A DNA stretch of 64,000 bases from Methylobacterium tardum. Its GTDB lineage: Bacteria > Pseudomonadota > Alphaproteobacteria > Rhizobiales > Beijerinckiaceae. Both the position numbers and the translations under genes were made by a program. Every line of letters starts with the position of its first letter. Within the stretch, counting starts at the first letter, position 1. Below, piece after piece: positions 1-8,109 of the stretch. The stretch covers positions 4,276,001 through 4,340,000 of the forward strand of contig NZ_CP097484.1 in assembly GCF_023546765.1 (NCBI RefSeq). Direction: 5' to 3'. The notes below the pieces were generated by a model. It ran no database searches and was not told where the DNA came from. It was given only the letters and a program-made list of their open reading frames with translations.

Positions 1-269
1 TCTACTTCACCCGCGCCCGCGCCCCCTGGGGCGACGGGCCGCTCTGGCACCATATCGGCCTCTACGCCTACCGGCGCACCGCCCTGACCCGCTTCGTCGC
101 CCTGCCTCCGGGCGAACTGGAGGTCCGCGAGAAGCTGGAGCAGCTCCGGGCGCTCGAGGCCGGCATGCGCATCGACGCCGCCATCGTCGACGACCTGCCG
201 CTCGGCGTCGACACCCCCGCCGACCTGGAGCGCGCCCGCGCCCTGCTCCAGGCCCGGCGCCTCAACTGA
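1..269 (+). CDS. kdsB: 3-deoxy-manno-octulosonate cytidylyltransferase, C-terminal part
   Basis: The gene is cut by the left window edge; the frame starts at base 3 and 88 residues remain. KdsB couples CTP to Kdo, giving CMP-Kdo for lipopolysaccharide inner-core synthesis in the cytoplasm. The visible end carries the family pattern [10 protein letters not shown], then [19 protein letters not shown] and the closing [12 protein letters not shown] stretch. It ends 24 bases before pheA on the same strand, so the two may be co-transcribed. The identification rests on the C-terminal third only, but these motifs are characteristic. Confidence 0.9.
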   Translation, partial: YFTRARAPWGDGPLWHHIGLYAYRRTALTRFVALPPGELEVREKLEQLRALEAGMRIDAAIVDDLPLGVDTPADLERARALLQARRLN

Positions 270-293
270 ACGCGCGCCCGAAACCTCGCCGCC

Positions 294-1151
294 ATGACAG
301 ACCGCACGATCGCCTACCAGGGTGAGCCCGGAGCCAACTCGCACATCATCTGCGCGGAAGCCTTTCCGGACTGGACGTACCTGCCCTGCGCCACCTTCGA
401 GGATGCGTTCGCGGCCGTCACGGAAGGTCGGGCGCAGCGGGCGATGATCCCGATCGAGAACTCGATCGCCGGCCGCGTCGCCGACATTCACCACCTGATC
501 CCGACCTCGCCGCTGCACATCGTGGCCGAGCACTTCCTGCCCATCCACTTCCAGCTCATGGTCCTGCCGGGCACGTCGATCGAGACGATCCGGACGGTTC
601 ACAGCCACGTCCACGCGCTGGGCCAGTGCCGCCGGGTCGTCCGTCGCCTGGGCGTCAAGGCCGTGGTGGCCGGCGACACCGCCGGGGCTGCGCGCGAGAT
701 CGCCGAGATCGGCGATCCGAGCCGGGCGGCCCTGGCGCCGGCGCTCGCCGCCGCGGTCTACGGGCTCGACATCCTGGAGCGCGACGTCGAGGACGAGGCG
801 CACAACACCACCCGCTTCGTGGTGTTCTCCCCCGAGCCCGAGCCGGTCGCGCCCGGGACCGAGCCCTGCGTGACGAGCTTCGTGTTCCGCGTCCGCAACA
901 TCCCGGCCGCCCTCTACAAGGCGCTCGGCGGCTTCGCGACGAACGGCGTCAACATGTCGAAGCTCGAGAGCTACATGATGGACGGTGAGTTCACCGCCAC
1001 GCAGTTCTACGCGGAGGTGGACGGTCATCCGGAGGATCCGGGCCTCGCCCGAGCCCTCGACGAGCTCGGCTTCTTCTCGCGCGAGCTGCGGGTGATCGGC
1101 ACCTACCCGGCCCACCCGTTCCGCGAGGCAGCGCGACCAGCGGCGGAGTGA
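294..1151 (+). CDS. pheA: Prephenate dehydratase with ACT domain
   Basis: A 285-residue enzyme converting prephenate to phenylpyruvate in phenylalanine synthesis. The N-terminal catalytic part opens with IAYQGEPGANSH and PIENSIAGRV, and the catalytic Thr-Arg-Phe is visible in HNTTRFVVF at about residue 170. A C-terminal ACT domain (about 190-275) should bind phenylalanine for feedback inhibition; its usual ESRP motif is the KLESYMM variant seen in alphaproteobacteria. There is no fused chorismate mutase, so this is the stand-alone form. The ATG follows the kdsB stop by 24 bases. Confidence 0.95.
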   Translation: MTDRTIAYQGEPGANSHIICAEAFPDWTYLPCATFEDAFAAVTEGRAQRAMIPIENSIAGRVADIHHLIPTSPLHIVAEHFLPIHFQLMVLPGTSIETIRTVHSHVHALGQCRRVVRRLGVKAVVAGDTAGAAREIAEIGDPSRAALAPALAAAVYGLDILERDVEDEAHNTTRFVVFSPEPEPVAPGTEPCVTSFVFRVRNIPAALYKALGGFATNGVNMSKLESYMMDGEFTATQFYAEVDGHPEDPGLARALDELGFFSRELRVIGTYPAHPFREAARPAAE

Positions 1152-1182
1152 GGCGCATCAGAAAGCACCTTACGCCTCGTCA

Positions 1183-1211
1183 TTGGCATAACGACATTTT
1201 GTAGCTACATC
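1183..1211 (+). promoter_or_regulatory. Probable brnTA promoter (leaderless arrangement)
   Basis: TTGGCA at 1183-1188 and TACATC at 1206-1211 are separated by exactly 17 bases, a sigma-70-like arrangement. The predicted start of transcription falls on or next to the brnT ATG at 1217, and no Shine-Dalgarno sequence precedes that ATG. CTACAT is repeated at 1205-1210 and 1213-1218, a possible BrnA operator. This is inference from sequence only. Confidence 0.45.
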
Positions 1212-1216
1212 TCTAC

Positions 1217-1513
1217 ATGGGCTTTCAGTGGGATCCCGATAAGGATGCGGCGAATCAAGCCAAGCATCTCATCGGATTCCGACAGGCTGCGGAGATCTTC
1301 CGTGGATTCCGGCTGGTCCGTGAGGATAGGCGCCGTGATTACGGCGAGCGCCGGTTCATCAGCCTGGGGCTCTACGATGGGACGGTGCTGCGGGTCGTCT
1401 ATGTCGAACGCGACGGCGACATCCGCCTCATCTCGGCATGGAAGGCGAACCGCCATGACAGGCAGGTCTACGCAGAAGCCCGGGCACGGGCGCGGGGTGC
1501 CCGTCAGGTTTGA
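1217..1513 (+). CDS. brnT: BrnT-family type II toxin
   Basis: A 98-residue protein with the BrnT family layout: FQWDPDKDAANQAKH near the N-terminus, then EDRRRDYGERRFISLG and the closing RLISAWKANRHDRQVY. BrnT toxins adopt a RelE-like fold and act as ribonucleases that stop translation; BrnA neutralises them. It is followed at once by the antitoxin gene. The ATG at 1217 lacks a ribosome binding site, which fits a leaderless transcript from the promoter at 1183-1211. The pair sits between housekeeping genes without other mobile-element signs. Confidence 0.88.
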   Translation: MGFQWDPDKDAANQAKHLIGFRQAAEIFRGFRLVREDRRRDYGERRFISLGLYDGTVLRVVYVERDGDIRLISAWKANRHDRQVYAEARARARGARQV

Positions 1514-1526
1514 CGGATTCGCCGAT

Positions 1527-1796
1527 ATGCCGGCGGCCGAACCGTTGAGCGATGCTCTCAAGGCCATGGACGATGAAGAGGTCGAACGGCGGGCAGCCGC
1601 CGACCCCGATGCCGGGCCGATTCCGGCCGGCTTCTGGGACGAAGCGGAACCGGCGCCGCCTCGGAACAAGGAGCAGATCACGCTTCGGCTGGACGCGAAT
1701 GTGCTGCAGCACTTCCGGAAGTCCGGAAAGGACTATCAGTCCCGGATCAACGCGGTGCTGAAGAGCTACGTGCAGGCGCAAGAGAAGCGGCGGTAG
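1527..1796 (+). CDS. brnA: BrnA-family antitoxin
   Basis: About 89 residues from ATG 1527. The C-terminal half has the BrnA ribbon-helix-helix sequence KEQITLRLDANVLQHFRKSG followed by YQSRINAVLKSYV, and the middle has the acidic IPAGFWDEAE region that contacts the toxin. It should bind BrnT and autorepress the operon. ATG 1527 lies 13 bases after the brnT stop; an in-frame GTG at 1497 would overlap brnT by 17 bases and cannot be excluded. Neither start has a strong ribosome binding site. Confidence 0.85.
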   Translation: MPAAEPLSDALKAMDDEEVERRAAADPDAGPIPAGFWDEAEPAPPRNKEQITLRLDANVLQHFRKSGKDYQSRINAVLKSYVQAQEKRR

Positions 1797-1805
1797 CGTC
1801 GACCT

Positions 1806-2531
1806 TCATTCCCGCCGCAGCACCCGATCCGCGGCCAGATCCGACCAGAAACCCGGCCGGAAGTCGCGCTTGAGCGCCTCCGGGTCGTAGACGGTCTCGA
1901 CCCAGGTCAGGAAGTCCATCCCCCTGGCCTCGCCCTCCAGGCGGTAGCGGGCGAAGAACGCGTCCAGGATGCCGGTCTTGGCGAAGCGGAGATGGCCGTA
2001 GCGGGCCGAGAGCTGCCGGGCGGCCTCGGCGACGGGCCGGCCCTCGTGCAGGATCAGGTAGAGGGCCGAGGCGAGGCCGGCCCGGTCGGCGCCCGACTTG
2101 CAGTGCATCACCGCCGGGTAGGCGACGCTCGCAAAGAAGTCCTTGGCAGCCAGGATGGTCTCCCGGTCCGGCGCCTCCCGAGAGCGCAGCACGAATTCCC
2201 GCAGGATCAGGCCGTGGCGCTCGCAGGCCTCGCGCTGCAGCGGCCAGGACCCGTGCTCGCGGCCGCCGCGCAGGGAGATGATCGTGCGCACGCCCTCGGC
2301 GCGGAAGCGGGCGAGCTGGTGCGGTCCGGGCTGGGCCGAGCGCCAGAGCGCACCGGTGCCGACCCGATGGCGGTTGAGATAGGCGAGCCGGAACACGCCG
2401 TGGTCCATCAGCAGCATGTTGGCCCAGGCCCTCAGCCGGTCGCCGGGGCCGGCGATCGGCCGCTCGAAGCGGGCGATCCGGGCCATGCGCCGCGCGTAGC
2501 GCGTCTCGGGCTTGAGGAAGCGGTTGAACAA
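1806..2531 (-). CDS. Tyrosine / dual-specificity protein phosphatase
   Basis: 241 residues. The phosphatase loop CX5R is present as MHCKSGADRAG at about residue 145, with Cys as nucleophile and Arg for phosphate binding. Upstream the family signature ALWRSAQPGPHQLARFRAEG and ISLRGGREHGSW are seen. The substrate is unknown; family members remove phosphate from Tyr, Ser/Thr or phosphoinositides. No signal peptide or membrane segment is visible, so it is probably cytoplasmic. It converges with brnA, the two stops being about 10 bases apart. Confidence 0.82.
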   Translation of the reverse strand: MFNRFLKPETRYARRMARIARFERPIAGPGDRLRAWANMLLMDHGVFRLAYLNRHRVGTGALWRSAQPGPHQLARFRAEGVRTIISLRGGREHGSWPLQREACERHGLILREFVLRSREAPDRETILAAKDFFASVAYPAVMHCKSGADRAGLASALYLILHEGRPVAEAARQLSARYGHLRFAKTGILDAFFARYRLEGEARGMDFLTWVETVYDPEALKRDFRPGFWSDLAADRVLRRE

Positions 2532-2726
2532 GGCCGTGCTGCCGGAGGGAACGAGCGCGGGCTCTACCAGCCGCCCGAGGGGCCGGCAATTCGCGTCTCC
2601 TGCCGCCGTCGCGGCCGATCGCCGGAAACCGGCGCCGTTCTTGCCTTCACTCCGCCCGGATCGGCATCGAACCTGCGGCGACCGCGCGGGTTATCCGCCG
2701 GTCGGACGAGGGGAGGCCGGAATCCC

Positions 2727-3233
2727 ATGAGCACGCGCACCACGAGCATCCGCCGGGCCCGCGAGGCCGATCTCGGCGGCTTGTCCAAGGTGTTCGATGC
2801 CTCGTGGCGTGAGGCCTATCGCGGGATCATTCCGGGACTGCCCCTGGAGCGCCTGATTTCCAGCCGCGACCGGACATGGTGGCGCGGAGCCCTGCGCCGC
2901 GGCCGGCCGATCGCCGTCGCCGAGACCGGCGATCGGGTGGTCGGCTACGCCGCCTACGGCCGCACCCGCAGCCGCGCCCTCGGCACGGAAGCCGAGATCG
3001 ACGAGCTCTATCTCCTGCCGGAATACCAGGGCGTCGGCCTCGGCCGCCGCCTGTTCCGCGCGGTCCGCAACGACCTTGCGGATCATGGCCTGACCCAGCT
3101 CGGGGTCTGGAGCCTGGAGGACAACGAACGGGCCGGCGCCTTCTACGAGGGGCTCGGCGGCAAGGCCGGCCCGCGCGTGCTGGACCGCGTGGCGGGCATC
3201 CCGCTGCCGAAGGTCGGCTACCTGTTCGGCTGA
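2727..3233 (+). CDS. GNAT-family N-acetyltransferase
   Basis: 168 residues with a GNAT fold. The acetyl-CoA pyrophosphate loop is LLPEYQGVGLGRRLF at about 90-105, preceded by the beta4 strand EIDELYL and followed by LGVWSLEDNERAGAFYEGLG, the usual motif B. The substrate cannot be read from sequence. The ATG at 2727 is preceded by GGGGAGG at 2709-2715. It is transcribed divergently from the phosphatase gene and toward ppa. Confidence 0.88.
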   Translation: MSTRTTSIRRAREADLGGLSKVFDASWREAYRGIIPGLPLERLISSRDRTWWRGALRRGRPIAVAETGDRVVGYAAYGRTRSRALGTEAEIDELYLLPEYQGVGLGRRLFRAVRNDLADHGLTQLGVWSLEDNERAGAFYEGLGGKAGPRVLDRVAGIPLPKVGYLFG

Positions 3234-3344
3234 CGTTTTCCAGTGCCCGTTGCCCGGCTGCAACCCTTCCAGATTTGCATTGGCGATCCGCGTCTCTAAG
3301 AGGTCTGGGACGCGAAGCAGACCGCATTCCGGAAGCGAAACGCC

Positions 3345-3878
3345 ATGAAGATCGACGCCATCCCGCTCGGCAAGAAGCCGCCGCACGACGTCAACGTGAT
3401 CGTCGAGGTGCCGCTGGGCGGCGAGCCGATCAAGTATGAGATGGACAAGGAATCCGGCGCGCTGGTCGTCGACCGGTTCCTCTACACGCCGATGTTCTAC
3501 CCGGGCAATTACGGCTTCATCCCCCACACCCTGTCGGGCGACGGCGACCCCTGCGACGTGCTGGTGGCCAATACCCGCGCGGTGTTGCCGGGCGCCATCA
3601 TCAGCGCGCGCCCCGTGGGCGTGATGGTGATGCAGGACGAGGGCGGCGAGGACGAGAAGATCATCGCTGTCCCGTCGCGCCACCTGACCAAGCGTTACGA
3701 CCGGGTCGAGAACTACACCGACCTGCCCGAGATCACGATCCACCAGATCCAGCACTTCTTCGAGCACTACAAGGATCTGGAGCCCGGCAAGTGGGTCAAG
3801 TTCGTCCGCTGGGGCGACAAGGAGGAGGCCCACCGCCTGATCGAGGAGGCGATCGAGCGGGGCAAGGCCAAGAAGTAG
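3345..3878 (+). CDS. ppa: Inorganic pyrophosphatase (family I)
   Basis: A 177-residue soluble enzyme that hydrolyses pyrophosphate to phosphate and so drives nucleotide, tRNA-charging and activation reactions. The metal-binding signature DGDPCDVLV (Asp residues at about 66, 68 and 71) and [13 protein letters not shown] are intact; Cys stands where many homologues have a branched hydrophobic residue. The end [13 protein letters not shown] is typical. The length matches bacterial family I enzymes (about 175). Confidence 0.96.
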   Translation: MKIDAIPLGKKPPHDVNVIVEVPLGGEPIKYEMDKESGALVVDRFLYTPMFYPGNYGFIPHTLSGDGDPCDVLVANTRAVLPGAIISARPVGVMVMQDEGGEDEKIIAVPSRHLTKRYDRVENYTDLPEITIHQIQHFFEHYKDLEPGKWVKFVRWGDKEEAHRLIEEAIERGKAKK

Positions 3879-3921
3879 CGGTTCCGGCGGCTGCGCCCGC
3901 GGGGGACGCGGCCGTTACCGT

Positions 3922-4455
3922 TCAACCGTCGATGCGGCGCAGCCCGGCCCGGTAGCGCCGGGCATTCTCCACGTAGCGCAGAGCGGCCTGTCGCAGGCCT
4001 TCGATGGCCGCCTCGTCGAGGGTGCGGACCGCCTTGGCCGGCGCGCCGACGATCAGGCTGTGATCCGGGAAGGTCTTGCCCTCGGTGACCAGCGCGTTGG
4101 CGCCGACCAGGCAGCCGCGGCCGATGACGGCGCCGTTCAGGACCGTGGCGCCCATGCCGATCAGGCTGCCGTCCCCGATCGTGCAGCCGTGAACAATGGC
4201 CCCGTGGCCGACCGTGACATCGGTCCCGATGCTGAGCGGAAAGCCGGGATCGACGTGCATGATCACGCCTTCCTGGACGTTGGTGCGGTCGCCGATGCGG
4301 ATCGGCTCGTTGTCGCCGCGCAGGGCCGCCCCGAACCAGATCCCGACATCGAGACCGAGATGGACCCGGCCGATCACCTGCGCGTCGGGGGCGATCCAGA
4401 CCCTGTCGGGATCGGCGAGGTCCGGCACGTGATCGTCGAGGGCGTAGAGGGGCAT
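3922..4455 (-). CDS. Gamma-carbonic anhydrase family hexapeptide-repeat protein
   Basis: 177 residues made of left-handed beta-helix hexapeptide repeats, as in IGDRTNVQEGVIMHVD and IGRGCLVGANALVTEG. Three metal-ligand His candidates are present: MHVD, VGHG and IVHG. The family includes gamma-carbonic anhydrase homologues and YrdA/PaaY proteins, some with little or no activity, so the reaction here is uncertain. It ends convergently with ppa (gap 43 bases). Confidence 0.88.
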   Translation of the reverse strand: MPLYALDDHVPDLADPDRVWIAPDAQVIGRVHLGLDVGIWFGAALRGDNEPIRIGDRTNVQEGVIMHVDPGFPLSIGTDVTVGHGAIVHGCTIGDGSLIGMGATVLNGAVIGRGCLVGANALVTEGKTFPDHSLIVGAPAKAVRTLDEAAIEGLRQAALRYVENARRYRAGLRRIDG

Positions 4456-4620
4456 GGCGGCCTTTCAGCGCTGCGCGGTCCGCGGAACGGTGCTCACCGG
4501 CGGCCGGCAGGGCCCGTGACCGAAGACGATTGTCGTCTGTCGCGGGAATGGCACGGTCCGAACGGGCTGCCAATGCTAGTCAGGATGTGCGGGCAGGCGA
4601 GACGCGGATTGGGCTCACGG

Positions 4621-4899
4621 ATGGCGCGGATCTCGGCATGGATCGGGCTTGTGGCGCTCCTCGCGATCCCGGGCGCGTCGGCGGCGGATCTGCGCGAGGT
4701 CGCACCGCGGACCGGGTTTGTGGCGACATGCGAGGATCTCGGGACGTTCTGCTTCGCCGACGCCTGCGGTCCCGATCAGATCGCGGCGGCCCAGAGATGC
4801 CGGGCCCGCTGCCCGAGCGCCGCGATCATGAGCGTCGTTCCGGCAGCCTGCCCGGCCCACGACGCGAATCCGACGATCGTTCTTCGGCGTCGCGGCTGA
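4621..4899 (+). CDS. Small secreted cysteine-rich protein, unknown function
   Basis: 92 residues from ATG 4621. An N-terminal signal peptide is clear: WIGLVALLAIPGASAADL with a probable cut after ASA. The mature part is short and has seven Cys residues (for example CEDLGTFCFADACG and RCRARCPSA), suggesting disulphide bonds in the periplasm. I do not recognise the family. An in-frame ATG at 4575 would add 15 residues that look less like a signal peptide. Confidence 0.5.
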   Translation: MARISAWIGLVALLAIPGASAADLREVAPRTGFVATCEDLGTFCFADACGPDQIAAAQRCRARCPSAAIMSVVPAACPAHDANPTIVLRRRG

Positions 4900-5285
4900 C
4901 ATCGCAGCGTGGCTCGAAGCACACGGACCAGTTCTTCAGTTCTCCCCAGCAAAGATTCCCACGGGCTGCGGCAACAAAACACGGCGCGCGGAATTGAGTC
5001 TTCGCGAAGTGCCGAACGACAGAAACGAGGACGCGGATAGATGCCCGCGAATGCGCGTCAGATCCGCAAGCAGACCCTGCTCGCAAGTGATCTTCATCCA
5101 CCCCGGTCCGGGTTGAAGGCCGATCCCGTCCTGTACGGCGTCGCCGCAGGGCTGCAGACGCTGTTTCCCCCCGTGACGGTCAACGGGCGGGCCGCGAGCG
5201 AGACCGCCGGGTCGGGGACCGTCAAGGACCTGCGCAGCCGGACCGGCTCGACATAATCGGCTTCCATCGTCCCGAGTCCCGCGGC
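4900..5285. other. Gene-poor stretch
   Basis: 386 bases between the small secreted protein and the 54-residue membrane protein. The first 140 bases are locally less GC-rich than the surroundings. An open frame at 5041-5256 (+, 71 codons) has only a poor ribosome binding site and no recognisable features, so I do not call it a gene. No tRNA or repeat was seen. Confidence 0.5.
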
Positions 5286-5450
5286 TCAGCTCGCGAGGCG
5301 GACGATCAGAAGCAAGGTCGCCAGCGTCGGAATGGCGGCAGCGAGCCACAGGGCTCCGAGGTGGAAGCTCTCTGGCCCGGTGAAGCGCAGGGTGCGCGTC
5401 GTGCCGGAGCGCGGCCCCTCTCCGCGCCCGATACCGATTCCCACTGGCAT
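5286..5450 (-). CDS. 54-residue single-span membrane protein
   Basis: A short gene with ATG at 5450 (complement). A Gly/Arg-rich N-terminus (MPVGIGIGRGEG) is followed by one membrane span, LGALWLAAAIPTLATLLLIV, near the C-terminus. GGAGGAG stands 7 bases upstream of the ATG, an optimal ribosome binding site. That site lies inside the 3' arm of a perfect 8-bp hairpin (5458-5477). It lies downstream of the META-domain gene on the same strand (gap 95 bases). Function unknown; the ribosome binding site and span are the support. Confidence 0.55.
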   Translation of the reverse strand: MPVGIGIGRGEGPRSGTTRTLRFTGPESFHLGALWLAAAIPTLATLLLIVRLAS

Positions 5451-5457
5451 CCGTGGC

Positions 5458-5477
5458 CTCCTCCGATGCCGGAGGAG
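5458..5477 (-). promoter_or_regulatory. Hairpin masking a Shine-Dalgarno sequence
   Basis: Two perfect 8-base arms (5458-5465 and 5470-5477) enclose a 4-base loop. On the minus strand the 3' arm contains GGAGGAG, the ribosome binding site of the 54-residue gene starting at 5450. It could repress translation until opened, or end transcripts of the upstream META-domain gene; no U-run follows, so the first reading is a real option. Confidence 0.45.
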
Positions 5478-5545
5478 TAAGGGCCGCCGCCCCTCAAGGC
5501 CCTCTGAATCGGCGGGCCTCTTCGCGTGGCGTGGTGAACCGGCCG

Positions 5546-6064
5546 TTAAAGGGCGCGGTCGAACTTCAGCTCACCGTTCGGGCTCTTCAGCACCAGCTGG
5601 GAGCCGACCATGTCCCACACCGCCGAGGTGCGCAGGGCGACGAAGTAGGCCTGCTCGGAGGCGGCGAGACCCTTGTCGCAGCTCTTCTTGGTGAGCGCGA
5701 GCGGCCCGACCGCGATGTGCTGCTCCTTGAGCGGGAAGGCGGTGGCCGCGAAGGTGTTGCAGCCGCCGTAGCCGCGGGCCCGGTACTGCTTGTCGATGAT
5801 GAAGCTCGGGCGGTCGCCACCGGTGAACGGCTTGCCGTTGAGGCTCACCGCCGTCCAGGTCGAATCGAGCGGGAAGATCTTCTCGCTGGCCTTGGCCCCC
5901 GGCACGTACTGGGGCTTCTTCTCGTCTTCGCCGCCGGGACGGCGGTTGCCCTTGCCGAAGCCGGTCGGGGACCCGCCGCCCATCTGGGCCTGCGCCTGCG
6001 TCGCCGCAGACAGGTCTATGGCCAGCACGGCGCAGGCCAAGGTCGCGATCAGCACCCCTCTCAT
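5546..6064 (-). CDS. META-domain (HslJ-like) secreted protein
   Basis: 172 residues with an N-terminal signal peptide (VLIATLACAVLAIDLSAATQ) and a linker rich in Gly, Pro and Lys. A META/HslJ-type domain follows from about residue 60: DSTWTAVSLNGKPF, then YGGCNTFAATAF and the closing SPNGELKFDRAL. Proteins of this family sit in the envelope and are linked to heat shock or antibiotic resistance, with no defined reaction. Gene direction is away from the XRE regulator. Confidence 0.75.
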   Translation of the reverse strand: MRGVLIATLACAVLAIDLSAATQAQAQMGGGSPTGFGKGNRRPGGEDEKKPQYVPGAKASEKIFPLDSTWTAVSLNGKPFTGGDRPSFIIDKQYRARGYGGCNTFAATAFPLKEQHIAVGPLALTKKSCDKGLAASEQAYFVALRTSAVWDMVGSQLVLKSPNGELKFDRAL

Positions 6065-6279
6065 CGTCCAGTCCCCATCTCGCGCGCTCCGCGCTCAGGT
6101 CATCCCGGATCCGGAAAGCGCGGCGCCTGCCGCGCGGGCCAACCCCGGAAGGGCCGTTCCGAATCTATGCGCCTTGCCGGATGCGCCAGGATTTCAGCAC
6201 AATTATGGTCGTGCTTCGTCGCGTGCGCTCGGAAACGATCGGGGACTGTCGCCGTTGTTGATCATCGCACCGCGGGAGA

Positions 6280-6609
6280 GTGACGTTGGCCGGATCGGAC
6301 GGAGGGGCGCAGAGCGGCACCCGAGCAGGGGTGATGAGCCCGGCGCAATCGCGGGCGGCCCGGGGCCTGCTCGGCTGGTCGGAAGCCGACCTCGCCGCCA
6401 AGGTTGGCCTCGACGCGCAGCTCGTCCACGATTTCGAGGGCGGTTACGGCGATCCGCCGAGCGGACAGATCGAGGCCCTGCGGAGCGCGCTCTGTGCGGC
6501 CGGGGCGGTCTTCACCGACGCGCCGACGCAGGGCGTTCATCTCGCAGACCGGCCCAACCCCGACGAAGGCACGCGCCCAGACGCGCTCACGACCGAGAAC
6601 GACCGGTAG
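6280..6609 (+). CDS. XRE-family helix-turn-helix regulator
   Basis: 109 residues from GTG 6280; TTG 6286 (with GGGAGAG upstream) or ATG 6334 are alternative starts. The helix-turn-helix is MSPAQSRAARGLLGWSEADL followed by AAKVGLDAQLVHDFEGG, ending with the GQIEALRSALCAAGAVF helix typical of small Xre/SinR-like regulators. The C-terminus is polar and probably disordered. A strong hairpin (6627-6650) follows. The target is unknown; it lies upstream of the deacetylase-methyltransferase-glycosyltransferase unit and might regulate it. Confidence 0.75.
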   Translation: MTLAGSDGGAQSGTRAGVMSPAQSRAARGLLGWSEADLAAKVGLDAQLVHDFEGGYGDPPSGQIEALRSALCAAGAVFTDAPTQGVHLADRPNPDEGTRPDALTTENDR

Positions 6610-6626
6610 CGGCACGTCCGGATCCC

Positions 6627-6650
6627 GAACGCGCCGCTCATGGCGCGTTC
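6627..6650 (+). terminator. Hairpin terminator after XRE gene
   Basis: A perfect 9-bp stem (GAACGCGCC / GGCGCGTTC) with a 6-base loop starts 18 bases after the XRE stop codon. No T-run follows, which is common in this GC-rich genome, so termination is inferred. Confidence 0.5.
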
Positions 6651-6781
6651 AGACGCCCGGGACGATAGCGGGGAAGCCTCCGCTCAACGACCCTGGAGCG
6701 ATCTGTGACCGATCTGATCCGCCGCCCGTCCCGGACCTGCGCGTGTCGCGCGTCGTTCGCAAGCTCGGTGGCGATCCGCTG

Positions 6782-7519
6782 ATGCGCGCCGACGCGTTCC
6801 TGGCCGCCGCCGACGCCTTGCCCCTCGGGAGCCTCGACGCTCTGGCCGGGACGGGCGGCCTCGTGGTCGTCGCCCCGCATCCCGACGACGAGAGCCTGGG
6901 CTGCGGCGGCCTGATCGCCGCCGCACGGGCGGCCGGACGGCGCGTGCACCTCGTGGTGATCAGCGACGGATGCGGCTCGCACACCCATTCAGCACTGTAT
7001 CCGCCCGAGAAGCTGCGCACCCTGCGCGAGGCCGAGACCGTGCGGGCGGTGACTTTGCTCGGGCTCAGCGCTGACGATGTGACGTTCCTGCGCCTGCCCG
7101 ACGCCCATGTCCCCAGCAACGGACCGGACGCCGAAGCCGCGGCGCGCGCCGTGGAGCGGGCGGCGACGGCCTGCGGCGCCAGCGCGGCCTTTGTGACGTG
7201 GCGTCACGACCCGCATTGCGACCACAAGGCGGCCGCCGCGATCGTTTCCCTAGCCCGGCCCGCGATGCCGGGCGTGCGGATCTACGAGTATCCGGTCTGG
7301 GGCTGGACCCTGCCGCCCGAGACTGAGGTCGGCCCGGAGCCGACCGGCCTGCGCCTCGACGTCTCCGCCTACCGGGCGATCAAGGCCCGCGCCGTGGCCG
7401 CCCATGAATCGCAGACGACCGACCTGATCTCGGACGATCCCGGAGGTTTCCGGCTGGAGCCGGCGATGATCGAGCGGCTGTGCGGTCCCTTCGAACGCTT
7501 CGTCGCGGTCCCGGCATGA
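6782..7519 (+). CDS. PIG-L family deacetylase
   Basis: 245 residues from ATG 6782 (an in-frame GTG at 6743 is an alternative). The zinc site is intact: HPDDESLGCGG near residue 35 and HCDHKAAA near 155. PIG-L enzymes remove N-acetyl groups from GlcNAc-containing lipids or small sugar conjugates such as mycothiol and bacillithiol precursors. Its stop codon overlaps the next start as ATGA, so it is translationally coupled to the methyltransferase. The substrate is unknown. Confidence 0.88.
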   Translation: MRADAFLAAADALPLGSLDALAGTGGLVVVAPHPDDESLGCGGLIAAARAAGRRVHLVVISDGCGSHTHSALYPPEKLRTLREAETVRAVTLLGLSADDVTFLRLPDAHVPSNGPDAEAAARAVERAATACGASAAFVTWRHDPHCDHKAAAAIVSLARPAMPGVRIYEYPVWGWTLPPETEVGPEPTGLRLDVSAYRAIKARAVAAHESQTTDLISDDPGGFRLEPAMIERLCGPFERFVAVPA

Positions 7520-8109
7520 CCCGGCGGACGCAGACGCTTCCGGAGGCGTATTTCGTCGGCATCTACGCCGACAACCCGGACCCCTGGGGCTTCACGTCGT
7601 CGGCCTATGAGCGCGACAAGTACGGGGCGACGCTCGCGAGCCTGCCGCGGGAGCGCTACCGGTCGGCCTTCGAGCCGGCCTGCTCGATCGGGGTCTTCAC
7701 CCGCGCCCTGTCCGAGCGCTGCGACAGGCTGATCGCGATGGATCTGGTCCCCGCCGCCGTGGAGGCCGCACGCGCCCGTTGCGCGGACCGGCCCCACATC
7801 GAGATCCGGGAGGGCGCCATGCCGGGCGACTGGCCCGACGGCCGATTCGACCTGATCGTCCTGTCCGAGTTCCTGTACTTCCTGGCGCCGGCGGATTTCG
7901 CCGAGCTGGTGCGTCGCGCCGGCGAGACGATCGAACCCGGGGGCGACATCGTGCTGGTGCACTGGCTCGGCGAGACGGACTATCCGCTCTCGGGCGACGC
8001 CGCCGCCGAGGGTTTCATCCGGTCCGCCGCGCCGTTCGCGAAGGTTCTCCACCAGTCCCGGGCGGCGGAGTACCGGATCGATGTCCTGCGGGCCGGGATC
8101 GACGCGTGA
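7516..8109 (+). CDS. NodS-like SAM-dependent methyltransferase
   Basis: 197 residues from ATG 7516. The opening YADNPDPWGFTSSAYERDKY matches the NodS-type methyltransferases, which N-methylate a deacetylated glucosamine. The SAM-binding Rossmann motif I is FEPACSIGVFTRALSERC, with MDLVPAAVEAARARC and FDLIVLSEFLYFL following. It overlaps its neighbours by four bases on both sides (ATGA and GTGA), placing it in one operon with a sugar deacetylase and a glycosyltransferase. N-methylation of a deacetylated amino sugar is a reasonable guess, not proven. Confidence 0.85.
   Translation: MTRRTQTLPEAYFVGIYADNPDPWGFTSSAYERDKYGATLASLPRERYRSAFEPACSIGVFTRALSERCDRLIAMDLVPAAVEAARARCADRPHIEIREGAMPGDWPDGRFDLIVLSEFLYFLAPADFAELVRRAGETIEPGGDIVLVHWLGETDYPLSGDAAAEGFIRSAAPFAKVLHQSRAAEYRIDVLRAGIDA

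Noticed and set aside
1217..1796. brnTA as the edge of a mobile island
   Set aside because: No integrase, transposase, tRNA or flanking repeat; neighbours are housekeeping genes.
5041..5256. A 71-codon open frame (+) between small genes
   Set aside because: Poor ribosome binding site, no recognisable domain, signal peptide or coupling to a neighbour.
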